Source of the DNA: CAXMST01 sp963700785
GTDB taxonomy: Bacteria; Actinomycetota; Thermoleophilia; Solirubrobacterales; 70-9
Assembly (NCBI GenBank): GCA_963700785.1
Contig: CAVOYZ010000004.1
Location: 57,092 to 121,091, forward strand
Length of the DNA: 64,000 nucleotides
Reading direction: 5' to 3'
The translations under genes were made by a program, and so were the position numbers. Positions 8,148 through 17,153 of this stretch are shown here, in pieces. Below the pieces are notes generated by a model, which saw only the letters and a program-made list of their open reading frames with translations, was not told where the DNA came from and did not search any database. Numbering within the stretch: position 1 is the first letter of the stretch; every line of letters starts with the position of its first letter.

Positions 8148-9929
8148 CTACTGCGACGGCCCGTGCCCGCCAATCGTCACGCGGGCGTCCACCCTGAGCT
8201 CAGACGGCGTCTGAGTGACCGCCAGCGCGGCCGCATCGAGCGCCCGCAGATCGACCGCGTAGCGGGCGTACGTCGGATCCTCGGCCAGAAAGAGCCGCTC
8301 GCCGAGCGCGAGCAGATCGCGAAACCCCAGGTAGAGCAGCGCCGACACCTCGTCATCGAACGAGCGCGTCGCCCGCTCGAACGACTCCGCCCCGGCGAGG
8401 GGCTCGCCGTCCGCGAGGTAGCGCTCGACCGCGCCCGGGCTGGTCGCGACGATCAGCTGATCGCCGCCGGCCGCGTAGGTCAGGTCGACGACCGGGGAGA
8501 GCGGCAGCACCTGCGCCTCGATGCCCCCGACCTCGCGGGTTTCGAACTTCGGCTCCCGCCCACTGCCGGGATCGACCGCAGCGGCGATCGGCGCCTGAAG
8601 CTGCTCGAGGTCATCGAGGAGCGCCGGCACGTCAACCCCGTTCGCGACCAGCGCCAGGTACGGGGCGCCGGTCGGGCCGGCGAGGCCCGGGGTCTCGCCG
8701 TCGCCCTCAGCCCCGGTGGCGGGCGGCGGCTCGTCCGGCTCGACGGTGAGCGCGACCTCACCCGGCAGCAGCGACAGCAGGTCCCGACCGAGGTCGACCC
8801 CGTCCCGTCGCTCGAGCCGCCGGCTGAAGCGGCGCAGGCCGCCGAACACCTCGGGCGCGGTCGACAGCGCGGGGCCGACGAGGGCCGCCGCCGCGGCCGC
8901 AGGATCCGCGACCCCCAGGTAGACCAGCGCATCGCCCTTGACCCGCGAGGTGAGCGTCGGCTCGAACCGCGGCAGGCCGCCGAAGGGACCCGGGTCGCTC
9001 GCGCTCAGCTCCGGGTCGAGGACGCTGCGCACGGCGACCCGCACCCCATCCTCCTCGACCGCCAGGGCCGCCGCCGCGCCCAGCGATGCCCGCGAGTTGA
9101 CGAACGCGTCCAGGGGGGCGAGATCCCCGCTCTCGGCAAGCGCCCCGGCGAGTGCCGGTGAGAGGTAGGCCTCCGCGAGCCGATCTTCCGGCAGCTCGCC
9201 GAGCGCCCGCTCGGCGACCTCGTCCCCGGCCAGCGAGTCGGATTCGGAGAGCTCGACCGAGCGCCGGACCAGCGACTCGGGTCCGAGCAGCAGGAAGCCG
9301 GCCCGGATTGCCGCCGCCGTGCCGGCGGCATCGGTGATCACCGTGATCCCGCTGACCTCGGCGGTCGCGGGCTCCGGCCCGAGGGCGCTCTCCGCGAACT
9401 CGATCGCGGCGTCCGCGTCGTCGACCTCGAGCATCAGCATCCGGGAGGCGCCGACTCCCCCGGCGTCGATCGCGACCGCGACCTCTCCAGCGCTCCAGGG
9501 CCGTATGTCCCGCTCGTAGTCGATCCGCCGATCGGCCGCGATCGGCAGCAACCCCGTGACCAGCGCCGTCAGCTCGGGGAGGCGGGCGGCGAGCGGCGCG
9601 GCGAGCTCGTACTGGTCCGTCCCGGGATCGAGCTCGAGGTGCAGGTACGCGGCAACGTCGGCCGGGACGATCGCTTTCGCACCGTCGGTGGGCGGGCAGC
9701 GATCGCCGGCTGGGAACGAGCAGGGCGCAGCGGGGATCACGATCAGGCCCAGGACCGCGACGAGTCCGACCAGCGCTGCCGCGGCGACGAGGCGCTGGCG
9801 GATGACGAGCGGCAGCCCGAACCATGCTCTGCGCCCACGCTCGGCGGCCGAGTCGGCGCTCCTTCCGGCGGCCGCGAGCCGCTCGCGGATCCGATCGAGC
9901 CAGTCCTGCGGGGGCACCGGTGGCCTCAT
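8148..9929 (-). CDS. DUF3352 family membrane-anchored protein
   Basis: 593 residues. The N-terminal 60 residues are cytosolic and charged, followed by one transmembrane helix (about residues 45-70) and a large extracytoplasmic part rich in Ala, Asp and Glu. This layout, with LHLELDPGTDQYE and repeated ATSPGAVERYLADGEPLAGAES-like segments, matches DUF3352 proteins of Actinobacteria; the function is not established. The start at 9929 overlaps the der stop (ATGA); the reading frame upstream of it is noise. Confidence 0.75.
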   Translation of the reverse strand: MRPPVPPQDWLDRIRERLAAAGRSADSAAERGRRAWFGLPLVIRQRLVAAAALVGLVAVLGLIVIPAAPCSFPAGDRCPPTDGAKAIVPADVAAYLHLELDPGTDQYELAAPLAARLPELTALVTGLLPIAADRRIDYERDIRPWSAGEVAVAIDAGGVGASRMLMLEVDDADAAIEFAESALGPEPATAEVSGITVITDAAGTAAAIRAGFLLLGPESLVRRSVELSESDSLAGDEVAERALGELPEDRLAEAYLSPALAGALAESGDLAPLDAFVNSRASLGAAAALAVEEDGVRVAVRSVLDPELSASDPGPFGGLPRFEPTLTSRVKGDALVYLGVADPAAAAAALVGPALSTAPEVFGGLRRFSRRLERRDGVDLGRDLLSLLPGEVALTVEPDEPPPATGAEGDGETPGLAGPTGAPYLALVANGVDVPALLDDLEQLQAPIAAAVDPGSGREPKFETREVGGIEAQVLPLSPVVDLTYAAGGDQLIVATSPGAVERYLADGEPLAGAESFERATRSFDDEVSALLYLGFRDLLALGERLFLAEDPTYARYAVDLRALDAAALAVTQTPSELRVDARVTIGGHGPSQ

Positions 9930-11237
9930 GCGGAGCGGGAGCGTCGCTGACGCTTCGGCACGAAGTCGATCACCATCGGCACGCCCTCGAGATCGCACGC
10001 GTCCCTCAGGTAGTTCTCGAGGTAGTAGGCCCAGTCCCGGCTGATCAGCTTGCGATCGTTGACCTGCACCGCGAAGCGCGGCGGCGAGCTGCCGACCTGG
10101 GCGATGTAGTAGGCGCGCAGGCGCCGGCCGTGCCGCGACGGAGGCGGGTTCCTCTCAACGGCGTCGCCCAGCAGCCGGTTCAGCTCCGGGGTGCGGAGCC
10201 GCGTTGCCCGCCGATCGGCGAGCTCGAGCGCCTTCGGCAGCAGCTTGTGCAGGTTGCGGCCACGCTCGGCCGAGCAGGTGATCACCGGCGGCCTGAGGCG
10301 GAGCCGCCGCCTCGAGCCGGGCCTTCGCGTCATCGAGATCGACGGCGACGATGTCCCACTTGTTGAGCCCGACCAGGGTCGCGCAGCCGCTCTTCATCGC
10401 CAGCTCGCCGATTCGCAGATCCTCGGATGTGACCCCCTCGGACGCATCGCAGAGCAGGATCGCCACATCAGCTCGCGACGCCGCGCGCTCAGCCCGGATC
10501 TGCGAGTAGTACTCGATGCTTCCGGCGAGCTTCGACCGCCGCCGGATCCCGGCCGTATCGATCAGCACCAGCGGGCGCCCATCGACGGTGACCTCGGTGT
10601 CGATCGAATCTCGCGTTGTGCCGGCGATCTCGCTGACGATCGTGCGCTGGGAGCCGAGCAGCGCGTTGAGCAGCGACGACTTGCCGACGTTCGGACGCCC
10701 GAGGATCGCAACCCGTGGCCGCTGATCCGCAACCTCGTCCGCGCCGGGCTCCGGGCCGAGCTCCGTGATCCGATCGAGCAAATCGCCGGTCCCAAGCCCG
10801 TGGGTGGCGCTGACCGGCATCGGATCTCCGAGGCCGAGCCCGTAGAGCTCGGCCAGTAGATGCTCGCCGGCGGGGCCGTCGATCTTGTTCGCGACGACGA
10901 TCACCGGCCGTCCCGCTCCGCGCAGCAGCGCCGCCACCTCCGCGTCGCCCGGTCCGAGGCCCGCCCGTGCGTCGACCACGTGCAGGATCAGATCCGCGTC
11001 GGAGATCGCCTCCCTCGCCTGGTCCTGCACGGCCCTCGACAGCGAGTCGCCCGCGGCGAGGTCGACACCACCCGTGTCGATCAGCGTGATCGCTCGGCCG
11101 TTCCACTCGCACGCGATCTCCTTGCGGTCGCGGGTCACGCCCGGCTCCTCGTGGGTGACCGCCTCGCGCCGCCCGGCCAGGCGATTGACCAGGGTGCTCT
11201 TGCCGGCGTTCGGGTAGCCGACCACGGCGACCTTCAC
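9926..11237 (-). CDS. der: Ribosome-assembly GTPase Der/EngA (one-base frameshift)
   Basis: Tandem GTPase needed for 50S subunit assembly. G domain 1 starts with GYPNAGKSTLVNRL and DTGG; G domain 2 has GRPNVGKSSLLNALLG, DTAGIRR and LNKWD. The frame is lost after DDAKARLEA. The KH-like C-terminus (PPVITCSAERGRNLHKLLP, then YYIAQVGSSPPRFAVQVND) continues one frame over. Dropping one base around 10304-10312 yields 436 residues, the family length. The GTPase is essential, so the break is suspect. Upstream cmk is coupled (stop 11234 overlaps start 11237). Confidence 0.92.
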
Positions 11238-11872
11238 GCCAGCCCCCGCTCGGCGGCAAGCGCCGCGATCCGCTCGACCACATCCTCGATCCCGAGCCCG
11301 GTCGTATCGACCTCGACCGCGTCCGGCGCCGCGCGCAGCGCACCGTGCTCCCGGTCGCGGTCGCGGCCGTCGCGGTCACGTTGCTCGGCCAGCACGGCGC
11401 CGGAATCGCGGCCGCTCTCCGCGGCCCGCCTGCGGGCGCGCTCGCCCTCCGCCGCGGTCAAGAAGACCTTCAGCGGCGCCTCGGGACAGACGACGGTGCC
11501 GATGTCGCGACCCTCCGCGACCCAGCCGCCCTCGGCGACGAGCCGGCGCTGGCGCTCGACCATCGCCGCGCGCACCCCCGGGTGGACCGAGACCTCCGAC
11601 GCTGCGGCGCTGACCTCGGGCGCACGAATCGCCGCGCTCACGTCCAGCCCGGCGATCAGCGCCCGGTCCCCGCGCAGCTCGAGGTCGAGGCGGCGGGCCA
11701 GTGGCTCGACCTCGACTGCGCTCGTGGGGTCCGCGTCGCCGCGGAGCGCGGCGAGCGCCACGCACCGGTACATCGCGCCGGAGTCGAGGTAGGTGAAACC
11801 GAGGCGCTCGGCGAGCGCCCGGGCAACGGTCGACTTGCCGGCACCCGCGGGGCCGTCGATAGCGATCACCAT
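11234..11872 (-). CDS. cmk: Cytidylate kinase
   Basis: Phosphorylates CMP and dCMP. The 212-residue protein begins MVIAIDGPAGAGKSTVARALA (P-loop) and has LDSGAMYRC, the CMP-binding region ending EGRDIGTVVCPEAPLKVFLTA, and RRAAE in the lid. ATG 11872 was chosen because the P-loop must be near the N-terminus and a -10 lies just upstream. cmk-der adjacency is a classic actinobacterial arrangement. Confidence 0.94.
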   Translation of the reverse strand: MVIAIDGPAGAGKSTVARALAERLGFTYLDSGAMYRCVALAALRGDADPTSAVEVEPLARRLDLELRGDRALIAGLDVSAAIRAPEVSAAASEVSVHPGVRAAMVERQRRLVAEGGWVAEGRDIGTVVCPEAPLKVFLTAAEGERARRRAAESGRDSGAVLAEQRDRDGRDRDREHGALRAAPDAVEVDTTGLGIEDVVERIAALAAERGLA

Positions 11873-11881
11873 GGCGGCGTC

Positions 11882-11887
11882 AGGGTA
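11882..11887 (-). promoter_or_regulatory. -10 element for cmk
   Basis: TACCCT on the - strand, 9 bases before the cmk ATG. It is the mirror image of the -10 of the divergent cupin gene 17 bases away. Confidence 0.4.
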
Positions 11888-11904
11888 GCCGTCCCGATCT
11901 GCAC

Positions 11905-11910
11905 TACCCT
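11905..11910 (+). promoter_or_regulatory. -10 element for the cupin gene
   Basis: TACCCT, 10 bases before ATG 11921, no SD in between. Forms a 7-base inverted repeat (AGGGTAG...CTACCCT) with the cmk -10. Confidence 0.4.
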
Positions 11911-11920
11911 TGGCCACGAG

Positions 11921-12250
11921 ATGCGCAGCTGGTCGCTGAACGAGATCGAGGTCCATCCGCAGGCGCCGGAGGTGCTGGTCTCGACCGACGAGGGCAGGGC
12001 GATCGCGATCGACCTCCCGGCCGGCCACAAGCTCGGCGAGCACCAGGTCCACGAGCGGGCATGGCTGGTCGTCGTCAAGGGCCACATCGAGATCGCCGAG
12101 CCGGACGGTGAGTGGGCCTCGGGCGGGCCCGGACTGCTGGTCGAGTTCGGCCCGAATGAGCGGCACGAGCTCTCAGCCACAGAGGACAGCCGCGTCCTGC
12201 TGCTGCTCTCGCCCTGGCCCGGCGAGGGCCACCCGAGCAACCCCGGCTGA
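11921..12250 (+). CDS. Small cupin-domain protein
   Basis: 109 residues forming a single conserved beta-barrel cupin: IAIDLPAGHKLGEHQVHERAWLVVVKGHIEI is motif 1, with the metal-ligand His-x-His-like pattern (GEHQVHE), and LLVEFGPNERHELSATEDSRVLLLL is motif 2 with its His. Substrate unknown. It stands alone on the + strand, wedged between cmk and aroA, and ends 2 bases from the aroA stop. Confidence 0.8.
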   Translation: MRSWSLNEIEVHPQAPEVLVSTDEGRAIAIDLPAGHKLGEHQVHERAWLVVVKGHIEIAEPDGEWASGGPGLLVEFGPNERHELSATEDSRVLLLLSPWPGEGHPSNPG

Positions 12251-12251
12251 C

Positions 12252-13577
12252 TCAGGACCCAAGCGTCGCCAGGTCGGACTCGAACCCCGGGTAGCTGACC
12301 GCGGCGGCCTCGATCCCCTCGACCTCGACCCCGCGCTCCGAGGCGAGCCCGGCGACCGCCCCGAGCATCGCGATCCGATGATCCCCGGCCGAGTCGATCA
12401 CCCCGCCCCTGAGGGAACCTGCGCCGGTGACGACGAAGCCGTCCTCGGTCGCCTCGATCTCGGCCCCGAGCGCACCGAGACCCGCGACCACCGTCGCGAT
12501 CCGATCCGATTCCTTGTGGCGCAGCTCGCCGGCGCCGGAGACCGCGGTCTCACCCTCGGCGAAGCACCCGAGCAGCGCCACCAGGGGCAGCTCGTCGATC
12601 GTCAGCGGGACCTCGGAGCCACCGATCTGCGTCGCCCGCAGCTCGCCGTGGCGGGCGGTGATCGCCCCGATCGGCTCACCCGCCTGCCAGCCCGTCTCCT
12701 CGACCTCGATCCGCGCCTCCATCCGGTTCAGGATCCCGAGCAACCCGACCCGGGTCGGGTTCAGCCCGACGCCCTCGATCCGAACCGAGCTACCGGGGAC
12801 CAGCAGGCCGGCTGCGATCCCGAAGGCGGCCGAGGAGAGATCGCCCGGAATCGCGAGGTCGGGCAGGGCCAGGCGCTGAGCCGGCTCGACGGTGATCGCC
12901 GCCGGCGACGGCGCCGTCGGCAGGGCGGTCCGCGGAACGCTCTCGATCGTCACCCCCGCTGCCGCGAGCATCCGCTCGGTGTGATCGCGGGTCGGCTGTG
13001 GCTCGCGGACGGTCGTCGGGCCCCCGGCGAGCAGGCCGGCGAGCAACAGGCACGACTTGACCTGGGCGGAGGCCTGCGCGAGCGTGTGGTCGATCCCCGC
13101 GAGCGCCGCGCCCTCGACCCGCAGCGGCGGCCGCCCGTCGCGGGTCTCGATCCGGGCTCCCATCTCGCTCAGTGGACCGGCGATACGGGCCATCGGCCGG
13201 GTGCGGATCGAGGCGTCACCGTCGAGCTCGAAGGTGCGCCCCTCCTGCCCCGCGAGCCAGCCCGCGAGCAGCCGGATCAGGGTGCCGGCGTTGCCGACGT
13301 CGATCGCCGCCGGCGCCCGCGGCCCACGCAGGCCGACGCCCTCGATCGCGACCGACAGGGCGCCACCGGGGCCCGTCTCGGCGCGAACCGCGGCCCCGAG
13401 CCGCTCGATCGCGCTGAGCGTGCTGCGGGTGTCGGCCGCATCGAGATAGCCCGAGATCCGACAGCTGCCCTCTCCCATCGCGGCGATCAGCGCCGCCCGA
13501 TGCGAGATCGACTTGTCGGCCGGGGCAACGATCGAGCCGCTCAGCCCCGCCGCCGGAGCAAAGCGTCGGCTCGCCAT
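12252..13577 (-). CDS. aroA: 3-phosphoshikimate 1-carboxyvinyltransferase (EPSP synthase)
   Basis: Joins PEP and shikimate 3-phosphate, the sixth shikimate step. The 441-residue protein has the N-terminal ADKSISHRAALIAAMG, the PEP-site DVGNAGTLIRLLAG, LRHKESDRIA and the C-terminal GDHRIAMLGAVAG. Residues at the PEP site read NAGT, with Leu-Ile in place of the usual Ala-Met before Arg. Its start overlaps the tyrA stop by one base; it is the last gene of aroF-tyrA-aroA. Confidence 0.95.
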   Translation of the reverse strand: MASRRFAPAAGLSGSIVAPADKSISHRAALIAAMGEGSCRISGYLDAADTRSTLSAIERLGAAVRAETGPGGALSVAIEGVGLRGPRAPAAIDVGNAGTLIRLLAGWLAGQEGRTFELDGDASIRTRPMARIAGPLSEMGARIETRDGRPPLRVEGAALAGIDHTLAQASAQVKSCLLLAGLLAGGPTTVREPQPTRDHTERMLAAAGVTIESVPRTALPTAPSPAAITVEPAQRLALPDLAIPGDLSSAAFGIAAGLLVPGSSVRIEGVGLNPTRVGLLGILNRMEARIEVEETGWQAGEPIGAITARHGELRATQIGGSEVPLTIDELPLVALLGCFAEGETAVSGAGELRHKESDRIATVVAGLGALGAEIEATEDGFVVTGAGSLRGGVIDSAGDHRIAMLGAVAGLASERGVEVEGIEAAAVSYPGFESDLATLGS

Positions 13578-14669
13578 CAGGAGCCGCCGGAGACGGCGCT
13601 CACACCGTGGCCGAGATCAGCGACGATCGCCGTCGCCCGCTCCGCCTCTTCGGCGCCCGCCACCCAGATCGAGATCGCCCCGGTCCGGCGATCGGAGGCC
13701 GGGGCGAGGCTCATGTCCTCGATGTTGACCCCGGCGCGGCCGAGGGCGAGCGCGAGCTCCGCGACCACGCCGGGCCGGTTCTCGACCGCGAGCCGCAACT
13801 CGAACAGCCGGCCGCCCGGGTGGCCGGAGTCGAGCAGCGCCTCGCGATCCTCGGCGGCCGCCGCCTGCCAGGCGGAGAGCCGGCCGGCGTCGCCCTCGCG
13901 CAGCAGGCGCGCCGCCTCGCCCAGCTTCTCGATCACGGCATCGACCTCATCGGCGACGACGGCGGCGTTGGCGGCGAAGATGTCACCCCAGATCGACGGG
14001 TTGGCCCCGGCGACCCGGGTCGTGTCTCGGAAGCTCCGGCCGACCTCGGCGCGACGCTCATCGGTCGCCAGCGTCTGCGCCGCGCGCGATGCCAGGACGT
14101 TGGCGAGCACGTGCGGGAGGTGGCTGATCGTCGCCATCGCGCGATCGTGGTCGGCGGGGTCGATCGCCAGCGGGCGGGCGCCGATGTCGGCGACGAAGTT
14201 GTGCAGGCGGTCGAAGATCACGCCCTCGGATTGGCCGGTCGGGGTCAGAAACCAGCGGGCGCCCTCGAACAGGTCCGCGCGGGAGTTCTCGACCCCGGCG
14301 GTCTCGGCGCCGGCGAGCGGGTGGCCGCCGATGAACCGGGGCCCGCCCGGGAGCCCGCCGACCGCCTCCGCGAGCCCGGCCTTGGTCGAGCCGACGTCGC
14401 TGACCCCGGTGCCCTCGCCGGTGTGCTCGAGCACCTCGGCGATCAACGCCGGCAACGAGGAGACCGGCGCCGCGCAGAACGCGAGATCCGCACCGGCCAC
14501 GGCCTCCGCGACAGAGCCCGCGACCGCCGTCGACGGCGCCCAGCTCCAGGGCCCGATCGAGCGTCCCGGAATCGGGGTCGTAGCCGACGACCTCGGCGTC
14601 GAGCCGCCGTTTCGCGGCGAGCCCGATCGAGCCGCCGATCAGCCCGACGCCGAGTACGGCCAGCTTCAT
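13577..14669 (-). CDS. tyrA: Prephenate dehydrogenase with C-terminal ACT domain (one-base frameshift)
   Basis: Oxidative decarboxylation of prephenate toward tyrosine. The N-terminus (MKLAVLGVGLIGGSIGLAAKRR, NAD-binding GxGxxG) is in one frame; the rest (ADLAFCAAPVSSLPAL, DVGSTKAGL, GGHPLAGAETAG, DHDRAMATISHLPH) is in the next. One extra G at 14527-14528 explains it; the corrected protein has 363 residues. The C-terminal about 75 residues form an ACT domain (LRLAVENRPGVVAELALALG), a likely site of tyrosine feedback. 26 bases downstream of aroF. Confidence 0.92.
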
Positions 14670-14695
14670 CGCGGTGCAGCCGATCCCGCCGTGGC

Positions 14696-15724
14696 TCAGA
14701 CGGCGGCGGCCATCTCCCCGCCGGCGACCTCGGCCACGGCGCGCAACTGCCGCACGTAGCCCGGGAACTCCTCCGTGGAGAGCGCCTGCGGCCCGTCGCA
14801 GATCGCCGCCTCCGGCTCGTTGTGGACCTCGACGATGATCCCGTCGGCGCCGGCGGCCGCGGCGGCCATCGACATCGGCTTGACCCAGTCGCGCCGGCCG
14901 GCCGCGTGGCTCGGATCGACCACGACCGGCAGGTGCGTCATCTCCCGCAACGCCGGGATCGCGAGCAGGTCGAGGGTGAACCGATAGGAGCGCTCGTAGG
15001 TCCTGATCCCGCGCTCGCACAGGATCACCCGCTCGTTGCCCTCCTTGAGCACGTACTCGGCGGCCATCAGCAGCTCCTCCAGGGTCGCCGCCAGGCCCCG
15101 CTTGAGCAGGACCGCGCAGCGGGTCCGGCCGACCTCGGTCAGCAGGTTGTAGTTCTGCATGTTGCGGGCGCCGACCTGGATCACGTCGGCGACCTCGGCC
15201 ACGTCCTCGACGTCGCGGACGTCGACCAGCTCGGTGACCACCGGCAGCCCGGTCCGCTCCTTCGCTTCCCGGAGCAGCTTCAGCCCCTCCAGCCCCAGAC
15301 CCTGGAACGAGTACGGGGAAGTGCGCGGCTTGTAGGCGCCGCCACGCAGCATCGCGGCGCCCGCGTCGCTGACGCCCTGGGCGATCTCGAGCAGCTGGTC
15401 GCGGCCCTCGACGGTGCAGGGGCCGGCGATCAGCGCGAACTGCCCACCGCCCAGCTTGACGCCGTCGACCTCGAGCACCGAGCGCTCGCCCTTGCGGAAC
15501 TGCGACGAGGCGAGCTTGTACGGCTTCAGGATCGGGACCAGATGGTCGACGCCCGCGACCCCCTCCAATCCCAGTGCCTGGACCTTCTCGCGGTCGCCGA
15601 TCGCCCCGATCACGGTCAACACCTCGCCGGTGGAGACGTGCGCGGAGCAGCCGGCGGAGCGCACGCGGTCGGCGACGGCGCCGACCTGCTCCTCGGTTGC
15701 CTCGGGCTTCATCACGATCATCAT
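14696..15724 (-). CDS. aroF: 3-deoxy-7-phosphoheptulonate synthase (DAHP synthase, AroF/I-beta type)
   Basis: First committed enzyme of aromatic biosynthesis (PEP plus erythrose 4-phosphate). The 342-residue protein has an N-terminal ferredoxin-like regulatory domain (about residues 1-70, MMIVMKPEATEEQV), as in Thermotoga-type I-beta enzymes, then the barrel with IAGPCTVEG, GGAYKPRTSPYSFQGLG, VGARNMQNYNLL, LCERGIRTYE and DPSHAAGRRD. ATG 15724 is chosen because that domain normally starts at this Met; AAAGG lies 15 bases upstream. It is preceded by a structured leader (see leader peptide and stems). Confidence 0.95.
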   Translation of the reverse strand: MMIVMKPEATEEQVGAVADRVRSAGCSAHVSTGEVLTVIGAIGDREKVQALGLEGVAGVDHLVPILKPYKLASSQFRKGERSVLEVDGVKLGGGQFALIAGPCTVEGRDQLLEIAQGVSDAGAAMLRGGAYKPRTSPYSFQGLGLEGLKLLREAKERTGLPVVTELVDVRDVEDVAEVADVIQVGARNMQNYNLLTEVGRTRCAVLLKRGLAATLEELLMAAEYVLKEGNERVILCERGIRTYERSYRFTLDLLAIPALREMTHLPVVVDPSHAAGRRDWVKPMSMAAAAAGADGIIVEVHNEPEAAICDGPQALSTEEFPGYVRQLRAVAEVAGGEMAAAV

Positions 15725-15777
15725 CTTGGTTGTTCGCCTTTCAATCCTGGATCTGCAGTCTGAACCGATCTCTGCGC

Positions 15778-15804
15778 GACCCACGCGTGCTGTCTACGCG
15801 GGTC
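15778..15804 (-). repeat. Hairpin in the aroF leader, proximal to aroF
   Basis: In the sense strand GACCC-GCGT, a 7-base loop, then ACGC-GT-GGGTC: a 9-bp stem with a 2-base bulge, about 54 bases before the aroF ATG. No T-run follows, so it is not a canonical intrinsic terminator; it may be an attenuation element or may hold the ribosome-binding region. Confidence 0.45.
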
Positions 15805-15816
15805 GGCGGGGGGAGC

Positions 15817-15883
15817 GGCGTTCGGCGGGTCTCATTCGGGCTTTGAGTGAGGCGGCTGGGAGCGGTGCCCAGGGCCGAACGCC
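15817..15883 (-). promoter_or_regulatory. Attenuator-like structure: 10-bp stem enclosing smaller hairpins
   Basis: The sense strand has GGCGTTCGGC (15883-15874) and its perfect complement GCCGAACGCC (15826-15817). Between them are a CTGGG/CCCAG hairpin and a weaker CTCA/TGAG hairpin. The left arm starts on the last bases of the leader-peptide stop codon. A ribosome that finishes the peptide would cover it; one stalled on the aromatic codons would leave it free to pair. Confidence 0.6.
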
Positions 15884-15972
15884 TAGCTAAATCGGGTAAA
15901 CCAGGAATAGATGTGGGCAGGCCGACGCGACGCCCCGAGAGCGCGCGTATCTGTTGCAGGCATGCCGGTCAT
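15883..15972 (-). CDS. Aromatic-codon leader peptide of aroF (29 residues)
   Basis: A 30-codon reading frame between hisC and aroF, starting ATG ACC GGC ATG and ending with residues IYSWFTRFS. Tyr22, Trp24, Phe25 and Phe28 place four aromatic codons within the last eight, followed by TAG. A TAAAAA hexamer 8 bases upstream could be the -10 of a leaderless leader transcript. The composition and the stem that begins at its stop codon are what is expected of a ribosome-mediated attenuator for an aromatic pathway gene. The family is not recognised; the function is inferred from layout. Confidence 0.6.
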   Translation of the reverse strand: MTGMPATDTRALGASRRPAHIYSWFTRFS

Positions 15973-15980
15973 CAGCGACG

Positions 15981-15986
15981 TTTTTA
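15981..15986 (-). promoter_or_regulatory. Possible -10 for the aroF leader transcript
   Basis: TAAAAA on the - strand, 8 bases before the leader-peptide ATG, in one of the few AT-rich spots of the region. No clear -35. Confidence 0.35.
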
Positions 15987-16044
15987 CCACGCCGGGCACC
16001 CGGGCGCAGGGAAGCAGCGGTGGCGGGGCATTCGCTGCCGCCGC

Positions 16045-17143
16045 TCAAGCGGCCTCGAGGACCTCGGCCAGCGTCGCGAGGAAGCGTTCGTTCTCGGATC
16101 GGGTGCCGTAGGTGACGCGGATGTGGCCGGCTCCGCCGAGCGGCGTGCCGGCGCGGACGATGAAGCCTCTGCGGCCGAGCGCCTCGACCAGTTCGGCCTC
16201 GTCGCGCTCGCCGAGGTCGATCCAGGAGAAGTTGGTCTGCGTCTCCGCCGTCGTCAGGCCGATCGAGCGCAGCTCCTCCTCGACGCCGATCCGCTCGGCG
16301 ACCGTGCTCGCGACCCGGCGCTCGACGTCGTCCTGGTGGGTGATCGCCTCGGCAGCGGCCGCCTGCGCGAGCAGGTTGACGCTGAACGGCTGCCGCACCG
16401 CATCGACCGCGGCGCGGAATCTGGCCGAGCCGAGTGCATACCCGCAGCGCAGGCCGGCCAGGCCGTAGACCTTCGAGAAGGTCCGCAGCAGGACGAGGTT
16501 CGGGAACCGGCGCAGCAGGTCCACGGTCGCGAACGGGTCGTCGCGGACCTGCAGCTCGATGTAGGCCTCGTCGAGGATCACCGTGACGTGGGCCGGAGCC
16601 GAGCTCGAGGAACTCGGCGATCCGCGCCGCCGGGAGATAGGTCCCGGTCGGGTTGTTTGGATTGCAGATCAGGACCAGCTGGGTCGCCGCCGTGACCTCC
16701 ACCAGCATCGCCTCGAGGTCGTGCTCGTAGCCGGACAGCGGGACCCGGATCTCACGGGCGCCGCTGAGCGGTCCGAGCTGCGGGTACATGGAGAAGGCCG
16801 GCCAGCCGTAGACGATCTCGGCCCCGGGCTCGCAGAGGGCCAGCGCGGCGGCGAGCAGGATCTCGCAGGAGCCGTTGGCGACGGCGATGCCGGACGGATC
16901 GAAGTCGTAGCGATCGGCGATCCGCCTGCGCAGCAGGGCGGCGTGCTGATCCGGATAGCGATTGGCGCCCGAGGCGGCGCCGGCGATCGCGTCGATCACC
17001 GCCGGGTGGGGTCCCCACGGAGACTCGTTCGAGGCGAGCTTGACCACCTCGTCGGTCTCGTACGTCTCGCGGGCGCGTTCGAGGTCCATGCCGCCCTCGT
17101 AGTGCGGCAGCTGCTCGAGCTTCTTCGCGAAGCGGATGCTCAC
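16045..17143 (-). CDS. hisC: Histidinol-phosphate/aromatic aminotransferase (one-base frameshift)
   Basis: PLP enzyme of fold type I. The N-terminal part has KLASNESPWGPHPAV, NGSCEILLAAALAL and ICNPNNPTGTYLP; after a break the frame moves to VTVILDEAYIEL, RTFSKVYGLAGLRCGYAL (PLP Lys) and HIRVTYGTRSENERFLATL. One extra G near 16599-16600 accounts for the shift; the corrected length is 365 residues. The neighbours (aroH upstream, aroF-tyrA-aroA downstream, no his genes) suggest the physiological substrate may be prephenate or phenylpyruvate rather than, or besides, imidazole acetol phosphate. Confidence 0.88.
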
Positions 17144-17153
17144 GACGGCGGCC

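Noticed and set aside
15794..15835. 13-residue Arg/Pro-rich reading frame in the aroF leader
   Set aside because: It has no aromatic codons, no start signals and overlaps the stems; chance frame. A 15-codon frame at 15984-16031 ending in PAW was also set aside because it lies before the probable promoter.
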